This document shows, one piece after another, positions 28,301 to 35,337 of a DNA stretch of 64,000 bases (position 1 is its first letter; each line of letters opens with the position of its first letter). Source of the stretch: JAFDZW01 sp964404255 (GTDB lineage Bacteria; Bacteroidota; Ignavibacteria; Palsa-1295); contig CAYOJJ010000011.1 of the NCBI GenBank assembly GCA_964404255.1, positions 57,044 to 121,043 on the forward strand. Direction: 5' to 3'. Position numbers and translations under genes: made by a program. The notes under the pieces are model-generated. The model saw only the letters and a list, made by a program, of their open reading frames with translations, ran no database searches and was not told the origin of the DNA.

Positions 28301-28436
28301 CTCCTGCGTTCATACGAGTAGTAATTGGATTTTGAAAAATATAAGGCGAACGAAGTGACCATATCTGAGACCAGACAGTATTAGAAAAAACACTGCCAAA
28401 TAGCACATATATTATTAGAAAAAATATTCGACGCAT
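25386..28436 (-). CDS. Large T9SS-secreted protein with Asp-box propeller and HYDIN-like Ig domains
   Basis: About 1016 residues, secreted. I take the ATG at 28436 (MRRIFFLIIY), which puts a signal peptide at the N-terminus; the frame opens 8 codons earlier. Residues about 25-360 contain repeated Asp-box motifs (SEDSARTWTK, THDSGYTWKR, THDDGKTFQS, STDFGVTWKG), indicating a sialidase/sortilin-like beta-propeller. Residues about 370-750 hold several choice-of-anchor-D/HYDIN-type Ig domains, recognisable by repeated NxGCDSLxI phrases. A cohesin-like sandwich (about 790-920) follows. The last 80 residues (SPNPTNG to KQRFVRQ) are a T9SS sorting domain. A cell-surface binding or structural protein is likely; there is no sign of enzymatic residues. 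Confidence 0.8.
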   Translation of the reverse strand: MRRIFFLIIYVLFGSVFSNTVWSQIWSLRSPYIFQNPITTRMNAGGGIFYSFGRLWAASPMAGPLEEIYLSEDSARTWTKQSFIFSGVTTVNNIIFASSLFGVIQANIGSSYCSYTTDGAKNWASSRSILASPFILLSSNAWISSSSISRDTGRTWQGYCKSGDLPYVVGRDNTGVAFCSGADVFYITHDSGYTWKRLTPQMDLNSWSADGYRSCYDTVIYIANNDDVGIIDPKWPWSHNHECDLFVTHDDGKTFQSYYKPATPDDRLTGVVKARKHGLVYASTYAGVIMSTDFGVTWKGIGGPRTLIDFFSFDVINDSTLVLLDSTGSVWMCEHIPIPKVQLERPVTTGFSLTNIPACDSGASSVSLQHRFCSPLYVLGASLTSKTPTCFSLSNHTYPDTLSPNGIFSLDVGFNPNKQVGLFNGGVRVHAFYLDEGDTMWVDTTIFFSGASKAVAPQFTAAPTFLSFGKVSTCGQPVDTVITITNQGCDSLRITSGPGALPPEFTLVSPQPLVLPITLAPGASASFRFRFFPSATTTYNATGLFKVNQQGIEKSITFILDGEGVKEGGVFNASPMAFDFKSLSICSRDSASGTIKNTGCDSISIFNSQYFGDIDFSQYFGDAGITGLKLGPLQQINYSVYLNPAKKGVRQGFIVFTSDNGSGVTHDTVRFTVTVTDGTRILSSSRNTLDFGTTSLCENRDTTFTLTNSGCDTLTINTIDLQGSGFSSTTQTPIIIYPGQSTTIRVTTQLDTAGGKLSNSDTINFTTDADNTIPPITLSRAYSLPKHYSVHLASSGIPQGKNGDVVSFDLVSDDAQLPGVQSIDYDLGLNSDLLEYLNYTSPNTVTITGNHIHIQGNPLIQQTANGSLATFNYRVYLTKDSTSTITATNLHLNNTDPSFEECVATVASTGDTAFSYIYVCGDHILQDFLRTGKLTIESLSPNPTNGMITITLKSPVKETATMRIYDLLGKEVQHDTQTLLSGTNQLTIDTKPLPEGSYIIEFTTPTGQTKQRFVRQ

Positions 28437-28458
28437 GATGAAAGCCCTCCCTAAAACC

Positions 28459-28491
28459 AAAACATCCGGTTACTTTTGTAACCGGATGTTT
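28459..28491 (-). terminator. Intrinsic terminator of the 410-residue T9SS gene
   Basis: A 12-13-base perfect stem (AACATCCGGTTAC and GTAACCGGATGTT) around a short loop, followed by T-rich sequence on the minus strand. It lies between the stop at 28503 and the start of the next gene at 28436. Confidence 0.85.
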
Positions 28492-28502
28492 TGTAACTTA
28501 GT

Positions 28503-29735
28503 TTACTTTACTATTAATAATTGTCGTCGCACTATTGCTCTTCCCAAGGGGGATTCGATGGTATAGTAATAAGTACCTGATGGCAGGTCTTGGCCAGTAA
28601 AATAGAAGTAATGCTTGCCACTTCCAGCAAATGTCTGAGTTTCGCTATATACTGCTTTCCCTGATGCATCGACTATAATTATTCGTGCATCCCCTCCATC
28701 GGTTTTTAATTCAAAAGGAATCGTCGTTTTGAATTGTGTCAATCTTGTAAGAGGATTGGGAAAATTATCTTCACCAGAAACATTTAGAGCTCTTTGATTG
28801 GACGAAGGCTTAAACGTTACAGTAGGTGATGAAGAGCATGGATGCGATGGATCCGAGAGATCAACTACATGAATAGTTATTGCCGTATCTAAAATAGGAT
28901 CGCATCGCGGAATATGGAAGCATACCCAATCACAAGCTGTTAAACGAGAAAAGAAAACAGTGGTAGTTATATCTATTGATTTTACTCCTCCATCTAAATT
29001 ACTATCAATATGACTTATCTGTGCACCAGTGGGGAGCACAATGCCTGTATCACAATCTGCTATTGGTTTGCAATTAGTGAGATTTATAGGCGGATTAAAA
29101 GTGATACGGAAAGCACCACCTGAACTACCTATATAATTAGCTCGTTTGAAAAAACACACATCGAAATAACATGGGAAGGCTTGAACTGCCGTCAAATCAC
29201 AAGTTGGATTACAAGGCGTTACTGAAGTATCGCAGCTAAAAGTACCATAATTGTATCCCTTGAGAACCTCAGCACTATCCCAAGCGCTCCAGTTCCATCC
29301 CTTCCCCGTCGGACTACAGGTTTTTCGCGGACAAACAAGGAGTTGGAAATTACAATTGGCAGGCAACGGTGAAGCTGCTGAGAAATGAAGTCCAATATTA
29401 CAAGGACTCGATGTTGTTGTTAAACTGTCGAGGTTTACCGATACCCCGCAAACGGTCATCGGGAATTGGGACTTGATACAATTCGTATCCCAACAGCTGC
29501 AATCCTCAAGATTTACTTCCCATCGCTTCATGGAAGCAAGCCAATTGCTGCTGGTAAATTCAAAACAACAATCCCGGCCGGTATAGGTACAGGCCGGAGA
29601 TATACTTGGTTTAACATCTATCCATTGTGCGTTGCCTGTTGTTGAACTAACCGCTATGAATCCAATAATAAATAAATATCCAAAGAGCAGTAACCTGCTC
29701 GTTCTACAATATGAAATTAATCTCTGCGTTTTCAT
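28503..29735 (-). CDS. Cysteine-rich T9SS-secreted protein
   Basis: A 410-residue secreted protein with an N-terminal hydrophobic signal (about 12-36) and a T9SS sorting domain over the last 85 residues (NFPNPLTRLTQF to RRQLLIVK). The mature part is unusually rich in cysteine (for example TGRDCCFEF, LEDCSCWDTNC, VTPCNPTCD), about 20 residues in total, pointing to a disulfide-stabilised extracellular domain. I recognise no catalytic motif. Base composition is more AT-rich than in the flanking genes. A strongly structured element begins about 20 bases upstream of its start codon (29756-29921) and could act as a leader or as an antisense RNA. Confidence 0.7.
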   Translation of the reverse strand: MKTQRLISYCRTSRLLLFGYLFIIGFIAVSSTTGNAQWIDVKPSISPACTYTGRDCCFEFTSSNWLASMKRWEVNLEDCSCWDTNCIKSQFPMTVCGVSVNLDSLTTTSSPCNIGLHFSAASPLPANCNFQLLVCPRKTCSPTGKGWNWSAWDSAEVLKGYNYGTFSCDTSVTPCNPTCDLTAVQAFPCYFDVCFFKRANYIGSSGGAFRITFNPPINLTNCKPIADCDTGIVLPTGAQISHIDSNLDGGVKSIDITTTVFFSRLTACDWVCFHIPRCDPILDTAITIHVVDLSDPSHPCSSSPTVTFKPSSNQRALNVSGEDNFPNPLTRLTQFKTTIPFELKTDGGDARIIIVDASGKAVYSETQTFAGSGKHYFYFTGQDLPSGTYYYTIESPLGRAIVRRQLLIVK

Positions 29736-29755
29736 ATCTCTAATCCTTCACGAAT

Positions 29756-29921
29756 GAAGTAGCGACACCATTTGTTGATAGCATGTCGCCGGGCGTTTGA
29801 CGTTCCTAACATCAGTCAGACGCCCTTCGCGATGGTGTCACTTCGCGGCGACATGACTACGGCTGCGGCCGTAGATTCAATTTTGGGGCAGTGAGTTGTA
29901 GCTTACTGCTCCAAACTTTTT
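29756..29921 (+). ncRNA. Candidate structured RNA with alternative helices and intrinsic terminator
   Basis: A dense set of inverted repeats. Helix A: GAAGT plus GACACCAT (29756-29771, 3-base bulge) with ATGGTGTC-ACTTC (29832-29844). Helix B: CATGTCGCCG (29782-29791) with CGGCGACATG (29846-29855). Helix C: 29791-29801 with 29815-29825, 11 base pairs. Helix D: CTACGGC, loop TGCG, GCCGTAG (29857-29874). Terminator: a 14-pair stem 29882-29895 with 29902-29915 and a 6-base loop, then C and TTTTT. A and B interleave and are too close to coexist fully, so they are alternatives. All three wobble positions are G-U only if the plus strand is transcribed; on the minus strand they would be A-C mismatches. 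No plus-strand promoter is obvious. An interspersed palindromic repeat is the main alternative. Confidence 0.5.
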
Positions 29922-29984
29922 CTATTGCTACCCCATTATAGCTATAACCTATGTAAGCAATTGGACTATTCAATAAGAGCGGGC

Positions 29985-30110
29985 TTACATAAAAGCAAAT
30001 AACGTTAAACAAAAACTCACCAATACTACGAAGCTAATAAAAAATACTGCTCCCCAAACTATAATGTATGGAGCAATTTCCGAGCCCGTCATATGCGTGT
30101 GGTGTACCAT
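29985..30110 (-). CDS. 41-residue single-span membrane peptide
   Basis: A short open frame starting at ATG 30110 and ending TAA at 29985, preceded by a good Shine-Dalgarno (AGGAGA about 8 bases upstream), the clearest ribosome-binding site in this stretch. The product begins MVHHTHMTGSEIAPYIIVW and continues with one hydrophobic span of about 25 residues; a His-rich N-terminus precedes the membrane segment. It starts 21 bases after the stop of the membrane GT-C-like gene and is probably co-transcribed and translated with it. The size and shape match small accessory subunits of membrane complexes (compare CydX or small oxidase subunits), but I cannot name it. Confidence 0.6.
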   Translation of the reverse strand: MVHHTHMTGSEIAPYIIVWGAVFFISFVVLVSFCLTLFAFM

Positions 30111-30131
30111 TGCTCTTCTCCTAATAATTGA

Positions 30132-31424
30132 TCATTTTCTATACAATTGCTGGGGTAGATGGAATACCTTTTTCATTCCTACAAGAACGGAAGGATGCAT
30201 TAACGAAGGAACTGCCTGGCTGTATTTATGAATTTCATAACGAACTAGAAGCATCAAGTCAGGGTGTCCACCGATCAGTACATCGATCTGGCGAATGAAA
30301 AATACCCCCATGACCAGGTAATCGACAAATAGGAATCTTGGTAGTGCTAAGGGGAAAAGGATAAACCGAACCACAATATAACCTTGAACTAGACGAAAAC
30401 TATTAGATAATCTCTCTTTCGACAACTGCTTATAATTTGGTAATAGCCGTGAAACCAAGGCCAGAGCAATAAAGGTAATAGCAATATTACAAGGCGATTT
30501 TAGCCGGAGGCCCAATATAAAAGCACTCGCATAATCCTTAAAAGCTATCGAACCACGAAATAAATTTGGATAATCCAGATGGCTGACAAAATTATAATAA
30601 AACAAAGTACTCCAGCTGTATGCGCCTACAATCTGATCGACGACCATAGGTAAAAGCATAGCTAGTGCAAAGCATACGCCATCTTTACTCCAAACTATCG
30701 GTCGGGATCGAAATACATATTCATAAGCTATAAAGAGCAGAATGAAAAGTGCAGTATCTATTCTAAAGAATGTTGCAGTAAATAAGCAGGCAATTGAACT
30801 ATACCACCCTTTGCGTTGCACATAAAGATATACTGCCAATAAAACGAGTCCCCCACAGGCGATATCCGGTGTTGGCAACGAGAATAAATCATTAATACCG
30901 GCAGCGCTTAGTAATACAATTGACCATAATAATGCCCACCATCTCGAAAGATATGCCGACAACCATCCATAAATCAAAATGCATATACAGCTTGATACAA
31001 ACATTGATAATAAGAGGGCTGCAGCCATGGGATTTAAACCTAGTTGGTCCGCACAAAAGAGTAGAATAACGTATAGGGGTTTTATATAATATAAGGGTAG
31101 CTGTTTATAGAATTTATCAGGGTCAGAATAAACATTGGCTTTAAAATTAGTTTGTTCTTCTTCTCTGTTACTTTCTACCGTAGCATCACCTCCAATATAG
31201 GAATTATAAATTGCAGGAGTGAGGTATTGTTTTGCGAGGCTATAGGTTTTTTGATGGATTTGTTTCGGTGTATTTCCTTCAACAGAATAAACCGAGCCAG
31301 TATAGGCTAAAATATCCCAAGTATAATTCGGGTGCTTCAAGCTTATAAAAACACAGAGACCGAGATAACTGGCAAAAAGTATTATCGGCAATTTCTGCCC
31401 TGCAAATGCAATAATTTTTTTCAT
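30132..31424 (-). CDS. Polytopic membrane protein, GT-C glycosyltransferase-like
   Basis: About 430 residues with roughly ten hydrophobic spans. I chose the ATG at 31424 (MKKIIAFAGQKLP), immediately before the first span. After TM1 comes a hydrophilic loop of about 90 residues (HPNYTWDILAYTGSVYSVEG onwards) holding an aspartate early in the loop, the arrangement seen in GT-C enzymes and related lipid-linked sugar transferases. The sequence PTPDIACGGLVLLAVYLY and a charged FFRIDTALF segment also resemble that class. No family signature is decisive. The gene is AT-rich, follows two AraC-type regulators and precedes a 41-residue membrane peptide. Confidence 0.5.
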   Translation of the reverse strand: MKKIIAFAGQKLPIILFASYLGLCVFISLKHPNYTWDILAYTGSVYSVEGNTPKQIHQKTYSLAKQYLTPAIYNSYIGGDATVESNREEEQTNFKANVYSDPDKFYKQLPLYYIKPLYVILLFCADQLGLNPMAAALLLSMFVSSCICILIYGWLSAYLSRWWALLWSIVLLSAAGINDLFSLPTPDIACGGLVLLAVYLYVQRKGWYSSIACLFTATFFRIDTALFILLFIAYEYVFRSRPIVWSKDGVCFALAMLLPMVVDQIVGAYSWSTLFYYNFVSHLDYPNLFRGSIAFKDYASAFILGLRLKSPCNIAITFIALALVSRLLPNYKQLSKERLSNSFRLVQGYIVVRFILFPLALPRFLFVDYLVMGVFFIRQIDVLIGGHPDLMLLVRYEIHKYSQAVPSLMHPSVLVGMKKVFHLPQQLYRK

Positions 31425-31457
31425 GATTGTCGATCCGTTGTTTAACCATTTGTTGAG

Positions 31458-31465
31458 CAAACTTA
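31458..31465 (-). promoter_or_regulatory. Candidate promoter -7 box for the membrane GT-C-like gene
   Basis: TAAGTTTG on the minus strand matches the TAnnTTTG -7 consensus exactly and would start transcription about 25 bases before the chosen ATG. No clear TTTG -33 box is found at the right spacing. Confidence 0.4.
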
Positions 31466-31504
31466 CAATAGAGAATTTTATTGCATTCTACTAAATTGCA
31501 CGAA

Positions 31505-32185
31505 TTATCGACTATTCTGAGAAATTATTCGATATTTTTGGCGATATTGTTTTGGACTCATATTGCTCTGCCTTTTAAATACCCTTCCGAAGGTAGTCAT
31601 ATCTTCATATCCTACATGCAGAGCAATACTATATATAGAATCTTCACTTTCAACAAGTAACCTACGAGCTTCCACCATACGTGTCTCAATAACATAATGC
31701 CATAGGCTACAACCTTTCCATACTTTCATTTTTTCTTCTGCAAATTTCCTATGGATACCGCAGGCTTCGCAGATCTGAGGAACCGTTAATAGTGAGTCAT
31801 GGAGATGCGTATAAATATAGTTGACTACTTGTTTTAGGATTTCATTAGGCGGTTTATTACTCCATAAAGACAACTGCTCATATTGATCGAAGAGAATTCC
31901 GGCAATTTGCAAGGTATTGCCGCTGATTATTTTAGCAGTTCGAAATTTTTCTAAAAGAGGCGCTAAAAGATCGATATAATCAGCATTACGCGCAGGATCA
32001 TTTATCTGGACCACAAAAGGGATCCGGGTTGTCGACGGCTTACAAGCATGTAAAAACGACAGTGATTCCTGCTCTAACCAATGGGCTTCATGCCCCATAG
32101 CAGAGATAAGCGCATCTATCCGTTCCTTGAAAAAATCTTCGTGTTTAATAAACGGATATCCAACTATAGGAACAGCCGTAACCAT
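31505..32185 (-). CDS. AraC-type transcription regulator (paralogue 1)
   Basis: A 226-residue regulator with a C-terminal AraC/XylS DNA-binding domain (about 125-222). Helix-turn-helix 1 lies around LTVPQICEACGIHRKFAEEKM and helix-turn-helix 2 around SIYSIALHVGYEDMTTFGRVFK, ending in the diagnostic MSPKQYRQK. The N-terminal 110 residues match the other AraC-type protein at 32485-33201 (VPIVGYP at the start, IPFVVQIND, FRTAKII, ending NYIYTHL) and resemble no ligand-binding cupin; a degenerate receiver-like fold is possible. I chose the ATG at 32185 (MVTAVPIVGYP) to match the paralogue; the frame extends 32 codons upstream. A perfect dyad (32226-32248) lies upstream and may be its operator. 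Confidence 0.82.
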   Translation of the reverse strand: MVTAVPIVGYPFIKHEDFFKERIDALISAMGHEAHWLEQESLSFLHACKPSTTRIPFVVQINDPARNADYIDLLAPLLEKFRTAKIISGNTLQIAGILFDQYEQLSLWSNKPPNEILKQVVNYIYTHLHDSLLTVPQICEACGIHRKFAEEKMKVWKGCSLWHYVIETRMVEARRLLVESEDSIYSIALHVGYEDMTTFGRVFKRQSNMSPKQYRQKYRIISQNSR

Positions 32186-32225
32186 GATAGTTATAATGTA
32201 TTCCAACCTAACCTTTTTGATAAAG

Positions 32226-32248
32226 CCGACAAAAATGATAATTGTCGG
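32226..32248. promoter_or_regulatory. Perfect dyad upstream of AraC-type gene
   Basis: CCGACAA and TTGTCGG separated by 9 bases, about 40 bases before the chosen start of the AraC-type gene. It is a candidate operator or leader hairpin. Confidence 0.35.
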
Positions 32249-32415
32249 GTAGTGCTTGTATCTATCACAAAAGACTAGCAACTATCGAAGTGCAGTATAA
32301 AATTAATAGTTGAAGTATTCTTACCGGAAACGGTTTTTTGTTAGTTTTCATATTCTTCCTTTCGCAGAAAACCTAATGTAAGCTGGACATAAACAATGCG
32401 GTCGCAATTCTTACT

Positions 32416-32439
32416 CAAATATACTTCGAATATTTCGAA
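32416..32439 (-). promoter_or_regulatory. Candidate promoter box with adjacent TTCGAA repeats
   Basis: TATATTTG on the minus strand (32416-32423) fits the -7 consensus. Immediately upstream are two TTCGAA palindromes separated by 3 bases (32425-32439), placed where a regulator could bind. It would serve the AraC-type gene at 31505-32185 with a long leader. Confidence 0.3.
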
Positions 32440-32484
32440 AGATGTTTTACAAAAAAACGATTTTGTTTGCTTTTTTTTCGGCAA

Positions 32485-33201
32485 TTATTGATTTTTCGCA
32501 GACCATAGATTGAAAATATCTCCATCGGTATTATTTCTATCACTTTTCTTACTCTCACGAAATTCCTTAGGACTCATTCCAAAATGTTTCTTAAAAGCCC
32601 TATCGAATGTTGGTAGTGCATCATATCCAAGCCAGAGAGCAATATGATTAATAGGATCATCAACCTCTATAAGCAATCTAGCCGCTTCTTTCATTCGTAA
32701 TGTTATTACGAATTTCCAGATGCTACATTGTTTCCACTCATGGAATCGTGTTTCTAAAGAATCTTTCCCAATCGAAACAGCCTTGCAGATAGATTGCACT
32801 GATAGATTAGAATCCGATAAGTTAGTATAAATATAAGTTACTGCATTTTGGATAGGCTGAGGAGGAGGGGCACCTTCCCATAGCGTAAGCGACTTGGGAG
32901 TAGTAAAGAGAGTGGGGATCAACTGAGAAAAATGCGACGTAATAATCCGGGTTGTTCTGAATCGCTCAATTAAAGGTATAAGAATATCGTTGATATCTTC
33001 ATAATGGGAATCATTAATTATTTTAATGACAAATGGGACACAGTATTTCCTGGGGTTTGCTTTAAGTAAAGACAAGATAGATCCGTGATCTACCCATACA
33101 GCCACATACCCCATACCGCATATAAGGTATTCTGTTCGCTCTTTAAGCATTATTCCCATATTATCCGAGGGATAGCCAATGATTGGCACCTTTGCTTCCA
33201 T
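32485..33201 (-). CDS. AraC-type transcription regulator (paralogue 2)
   Basis: A 238-residue regulator, collinear with the gene at 31505-32185. The N-terminal domain (MEAKVPIIGYPSDNMG to NAVTYIYTNL) has the same spacing of landmarks as the paralogue: IPFV-I-IND, FRTxRII and LFxxxxxLxLW. The AraC domain has SVQSICKAVSIGKDSLETR as helix-turn-helix 1, PINHIALWLGYDALPTFDRAFK as helix-turn-helix 2 and MSPKEFRES at the end. An AT-rich gap of about 300 bases separates the two genes, so they are tandem duplicates that are probably transcribed separately. The target genes are unknown; the GT-C-like membrane gene downstream is the nearest candidate. Confidence 0.82.
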   Translation of the reverse strand: MEAKVPIIGYPSDNMGIMLKERTEYLICGMGYVAVWVDHGSILSLLKANPRKYCVPFVIKIINDSHYEDINDILIPLIERFRTTRIITSHFSQLIPTLFTTPKSLTLWEGAPPPQPIQNAVTYIYTNLSDSNLSVQSICKAVSIGKDSLETRFHEWKQCSIWKFVITLRMKEAARLLIEVDDPINHIALWLGYDALPTFDRAFKKHFGMSPKEFRESKKSDRNNTDGDIFNLWSAKNQ

Positions 33202-33604
33202 ATTTCACCTTCTATCCAGTTGTTTGCAGGGAGTCATTCTGCTTTAAGTACCTTGTATCTTTTCATATTGTTACTCATAACTCTGAGTACAAATAAAAAA
33301 TACTACTTTTGTAATTACTGTCAGTAGCCTGTGATTATCCGACCTTAAATAAAGACAAAGTTGTAGAAAACGCCGACCAAGTTATTAAATGGGCACCGTA
33401 AAAACCGATACTATACCTAAATTTGTTAATTTTATACTTATATCGCTCCTTATATAAATTTATTCTTGATTTAGGCGTTTTCAATGTGTCACGAAAACTT
33501 AAGGCAAATATATAACATTCTTTTCGAATTTCCAAATAAATGTGAAAAAAAATCGGATATTTTTTAAAAAGAACAACTCTATTTTAAACTGCCAACGGTA
33601 AAGA
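33202..33604. other. Gene-free AT-rich intergenic region
   Basis: About 400 bases between paralogue 2 of the AraC-type genes and the delta-60-repeat gene. A 66-codon frame on the minus strand (33335-33535) starts with TTG, lacks a ribosome-binding site and has no domain-like features; I do not call it. No convincing promoter or hairpin was seen. Confidence 0.4.
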
Positions 33605-35209
33605 TTATTTACATACCACAACCTGTTTCACAACCCGTCCGGCTGTCGTGGTGATCGTGCAGTAATATACGCCGTTTGGCAAACCCGATACATCGATGAG
33701 ATACTGTTGCATTGCCTTTGAAAGGAATGGCTGTTCTACCATCTGCACGGTTCGTCCGGTAAGATCGGAGATGACGATCGAGCGTAGCGGGCTGGTGGAG
33801 GTAATCGTGGTGTATGCGCTTGCAGGATTCGGGACAATAATTAATGGTTCGGAAGCTTCTCTCGGTTTTATAGTATTTGGGACGGCCGGATGCAAGCCTA
33901 CCAAAAATACATCGCTCGCACTTCCCGAGCCTATCGTCCCGGCGCCGACAAATTTTTTCTGACCGATGGAATAAAGCTTAAAGAGCGAATTCGGCTTCGT
34001 GCCATTGCTGAGGTCCTTGATGTAGATTCCATGATCGGCAAAAGTGGTATCGAGCTCGCCCGTGATGATATATTTTACGAGCGCTATCTCTCCCTGCCCT
34101 ATCGATGCCGTTCCGGTAAGCATGATACTAAGATCGTTCGTCGTTGTCATATTCAACGGATGGATATTCGAGGCCGCTGGTACTACCGTAAATCCATCGA
34201 TTCCGAATTCCCGATCTATGCTTCCATCCTCTAAGTTGAACCGCAAGAGCGTAAAAGGAATACCGGCAGCGGTTGGTTCTATCGGCGCTGCAATAACCAT
34301 CATACCGGCATTGCCCAGATTAAAATAGGTGCTGGTAATTTCCGAGCCGCCCAGTAGGGAGATGCCGGTATAAAAAATGCCATTAGTGCCGAAGCTGCTA
34401 TCGGGTTTACCATCGATACCAAGTTTGCCGAGAACGATCTCGGGAAAGGTATTTTTGATCGCTACTCCCACAAAGACGATATGCAGATCGGAAGTAAAAT
34501 ATCCGGTTGCCGAACTGAGGGCAATATCCATTTTCATTTTGCCGTTCACGCCATAGCTTGAATCGAGTGTGCCATTGCGCTTGAACCACATCGCTCCGAA
34601 ACCGGAAGAACCTCCGGTGGCCGAGGCAACCGCCGGGCCGCAGGCTACCATAAAGCCTACTTCAATGAGCGTCACGGAATTAAATTCACCGGCGGAGCCA
34701 TCGTCATATGCATACGCCGCCATGCCGTTGGTGCCGAAGGAGCTATCCGGCGCACCATTCGACTTAAAGAAGAAGGCAGCCGGTTTGCCGGAAGAAGGGT
34801 CGGTGCTGCTGCCGCTAAAACCGGCTGCGGCAAAGACGGTGGAGTCCTGACGGGTCGTTATTGCATTCACATACGTGACGGCCCCGGGAAAAGAATAGTA
34901 GGCTTTGCCATTGATACCAAAGCCGGCATCTGGCTGACCGGTACCATCGGATCTGGTAATAATAAATCGCGTCTCACCCGGCGATGATGTTTGAGAACGA
35001 ACCCCTACATAGATTTGCGTAGGTAATACCTGGCTTTTATTCGTAGCCCAGCAGGCGGATACTTCATCGCTATTTCCAAAATCGGATACGACCAGCCCGC
35101 CGGAAGCGAACGCAGGGTCGAGTTCTATCGGGCCGATATTTTTTTGAGCGGTGGAGATATTCGAGCCGAATACGATAGCGCAGCAGATTATTGTCGCGAT
35201 TATTTTCAT
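33605..35209 (-). CDS. T9SS-secreted delta-60-repeat beta-propeller protein
   Basis: About 534 residues. I chose the ATG at 35209 (MKIIATIICCAIVFG), which begins a signal peptide; 12 upstream codons are discarded. The body contains repeated delta-60 units, recognisable by phrases such as GAPDSSFGTNG, GTLDSSYGVNGK, GKPDSSFGTNG and GELDTTFADHG, each about 55-60 residues and predicted to form a beta-propeller. The last 80 residues (VPNPASAYTTI to VKQVVVCK) are a T9SS sorting domain. Such proteins are common in Bacteroidota exoproteomes; their ligands are generally unknown. It lies downstream of a terminator and of another T9SS gene. Confidence 0.82.
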   Translation of the reverse strand: MKIIATIICCAIVFGSNISTAQKNIGPIELDPAFASGGLVVSDFGNSDEVSACWATNKSQVLPTQIYVGVRSQTSSPGETRFIITRSDGTGQPDAGFGINGKAYYSFPGAVTYVNAITTRQDSTVFAAAGFSGSSTDPSSGKPAAFFFKSNGAPDSSFGTNGMAAYAYDDGSAGEFNSVTLIEVGFMVACGPAVASATGGSSGFGAMWFKRNGTLDSSYGVNGKMKMDIALSSATGYFTSDLHIVFVGVAIKNTFPEIVLGKLGIDGKPDSSFGTNGIFYTGISLLGGSEITSTYFNLGNAGMMVIAAPIEPTAAGIPFTLLRFNLEDGSIDREFGIDGFTVVPAASNIHPLNMTTTNDLSIMLTGTASIGQGEIALVKYIITGELDTTFADHGIYIKDLSNGTKPNSLFKLYSIGQKKFVGAGTIGSGSASDVFLVGLHPAVPNTIKPREASEPLIIVPNPASAYTTITSTSPLRSIVISDLTGRTVQMVEQPFLSKAMQQYLIDVSGLPNGVYYCTITTTAGRVVKQVVVCK

Positions 35210-35249
35210 AGCAGTATCCTGTGTAAACGAAAGAACATTATACAATATA

Positions 35250-35276
35250 AAAGGGGCACACCCTCGTATGCCCCTT
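35250..35276 (-). terminator. Intrinsic terminator after the 1014-residue T9SS gene
   Basis: AAGGGGCA and TGCCCCTT form an 8-base stem around a 10-base loop, followed by TTTTATA on the minus strand. It lies about 60 bases past the stop codon at 35338. Confidence 0.75.
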
Positions 35277-35337
35277 ATCCCATTTATAGAAGTATTCGAT
35301 ACTATTCTACATATCGAATATCGTCAATTAGAATCTA

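Noticed and set aside
29756..29855. Full H-type pseudoknot of helices A and B
   Set aside because: Only one base separates the 3' strands of A and B, too short to span a 13-pair helix, so the helices are treated as alternatives.
33335..33535. 66-codon frame in an AT-rich gap
   Set aside because: It has a TTG start, no ribosome-binding site and no recognisable feature.
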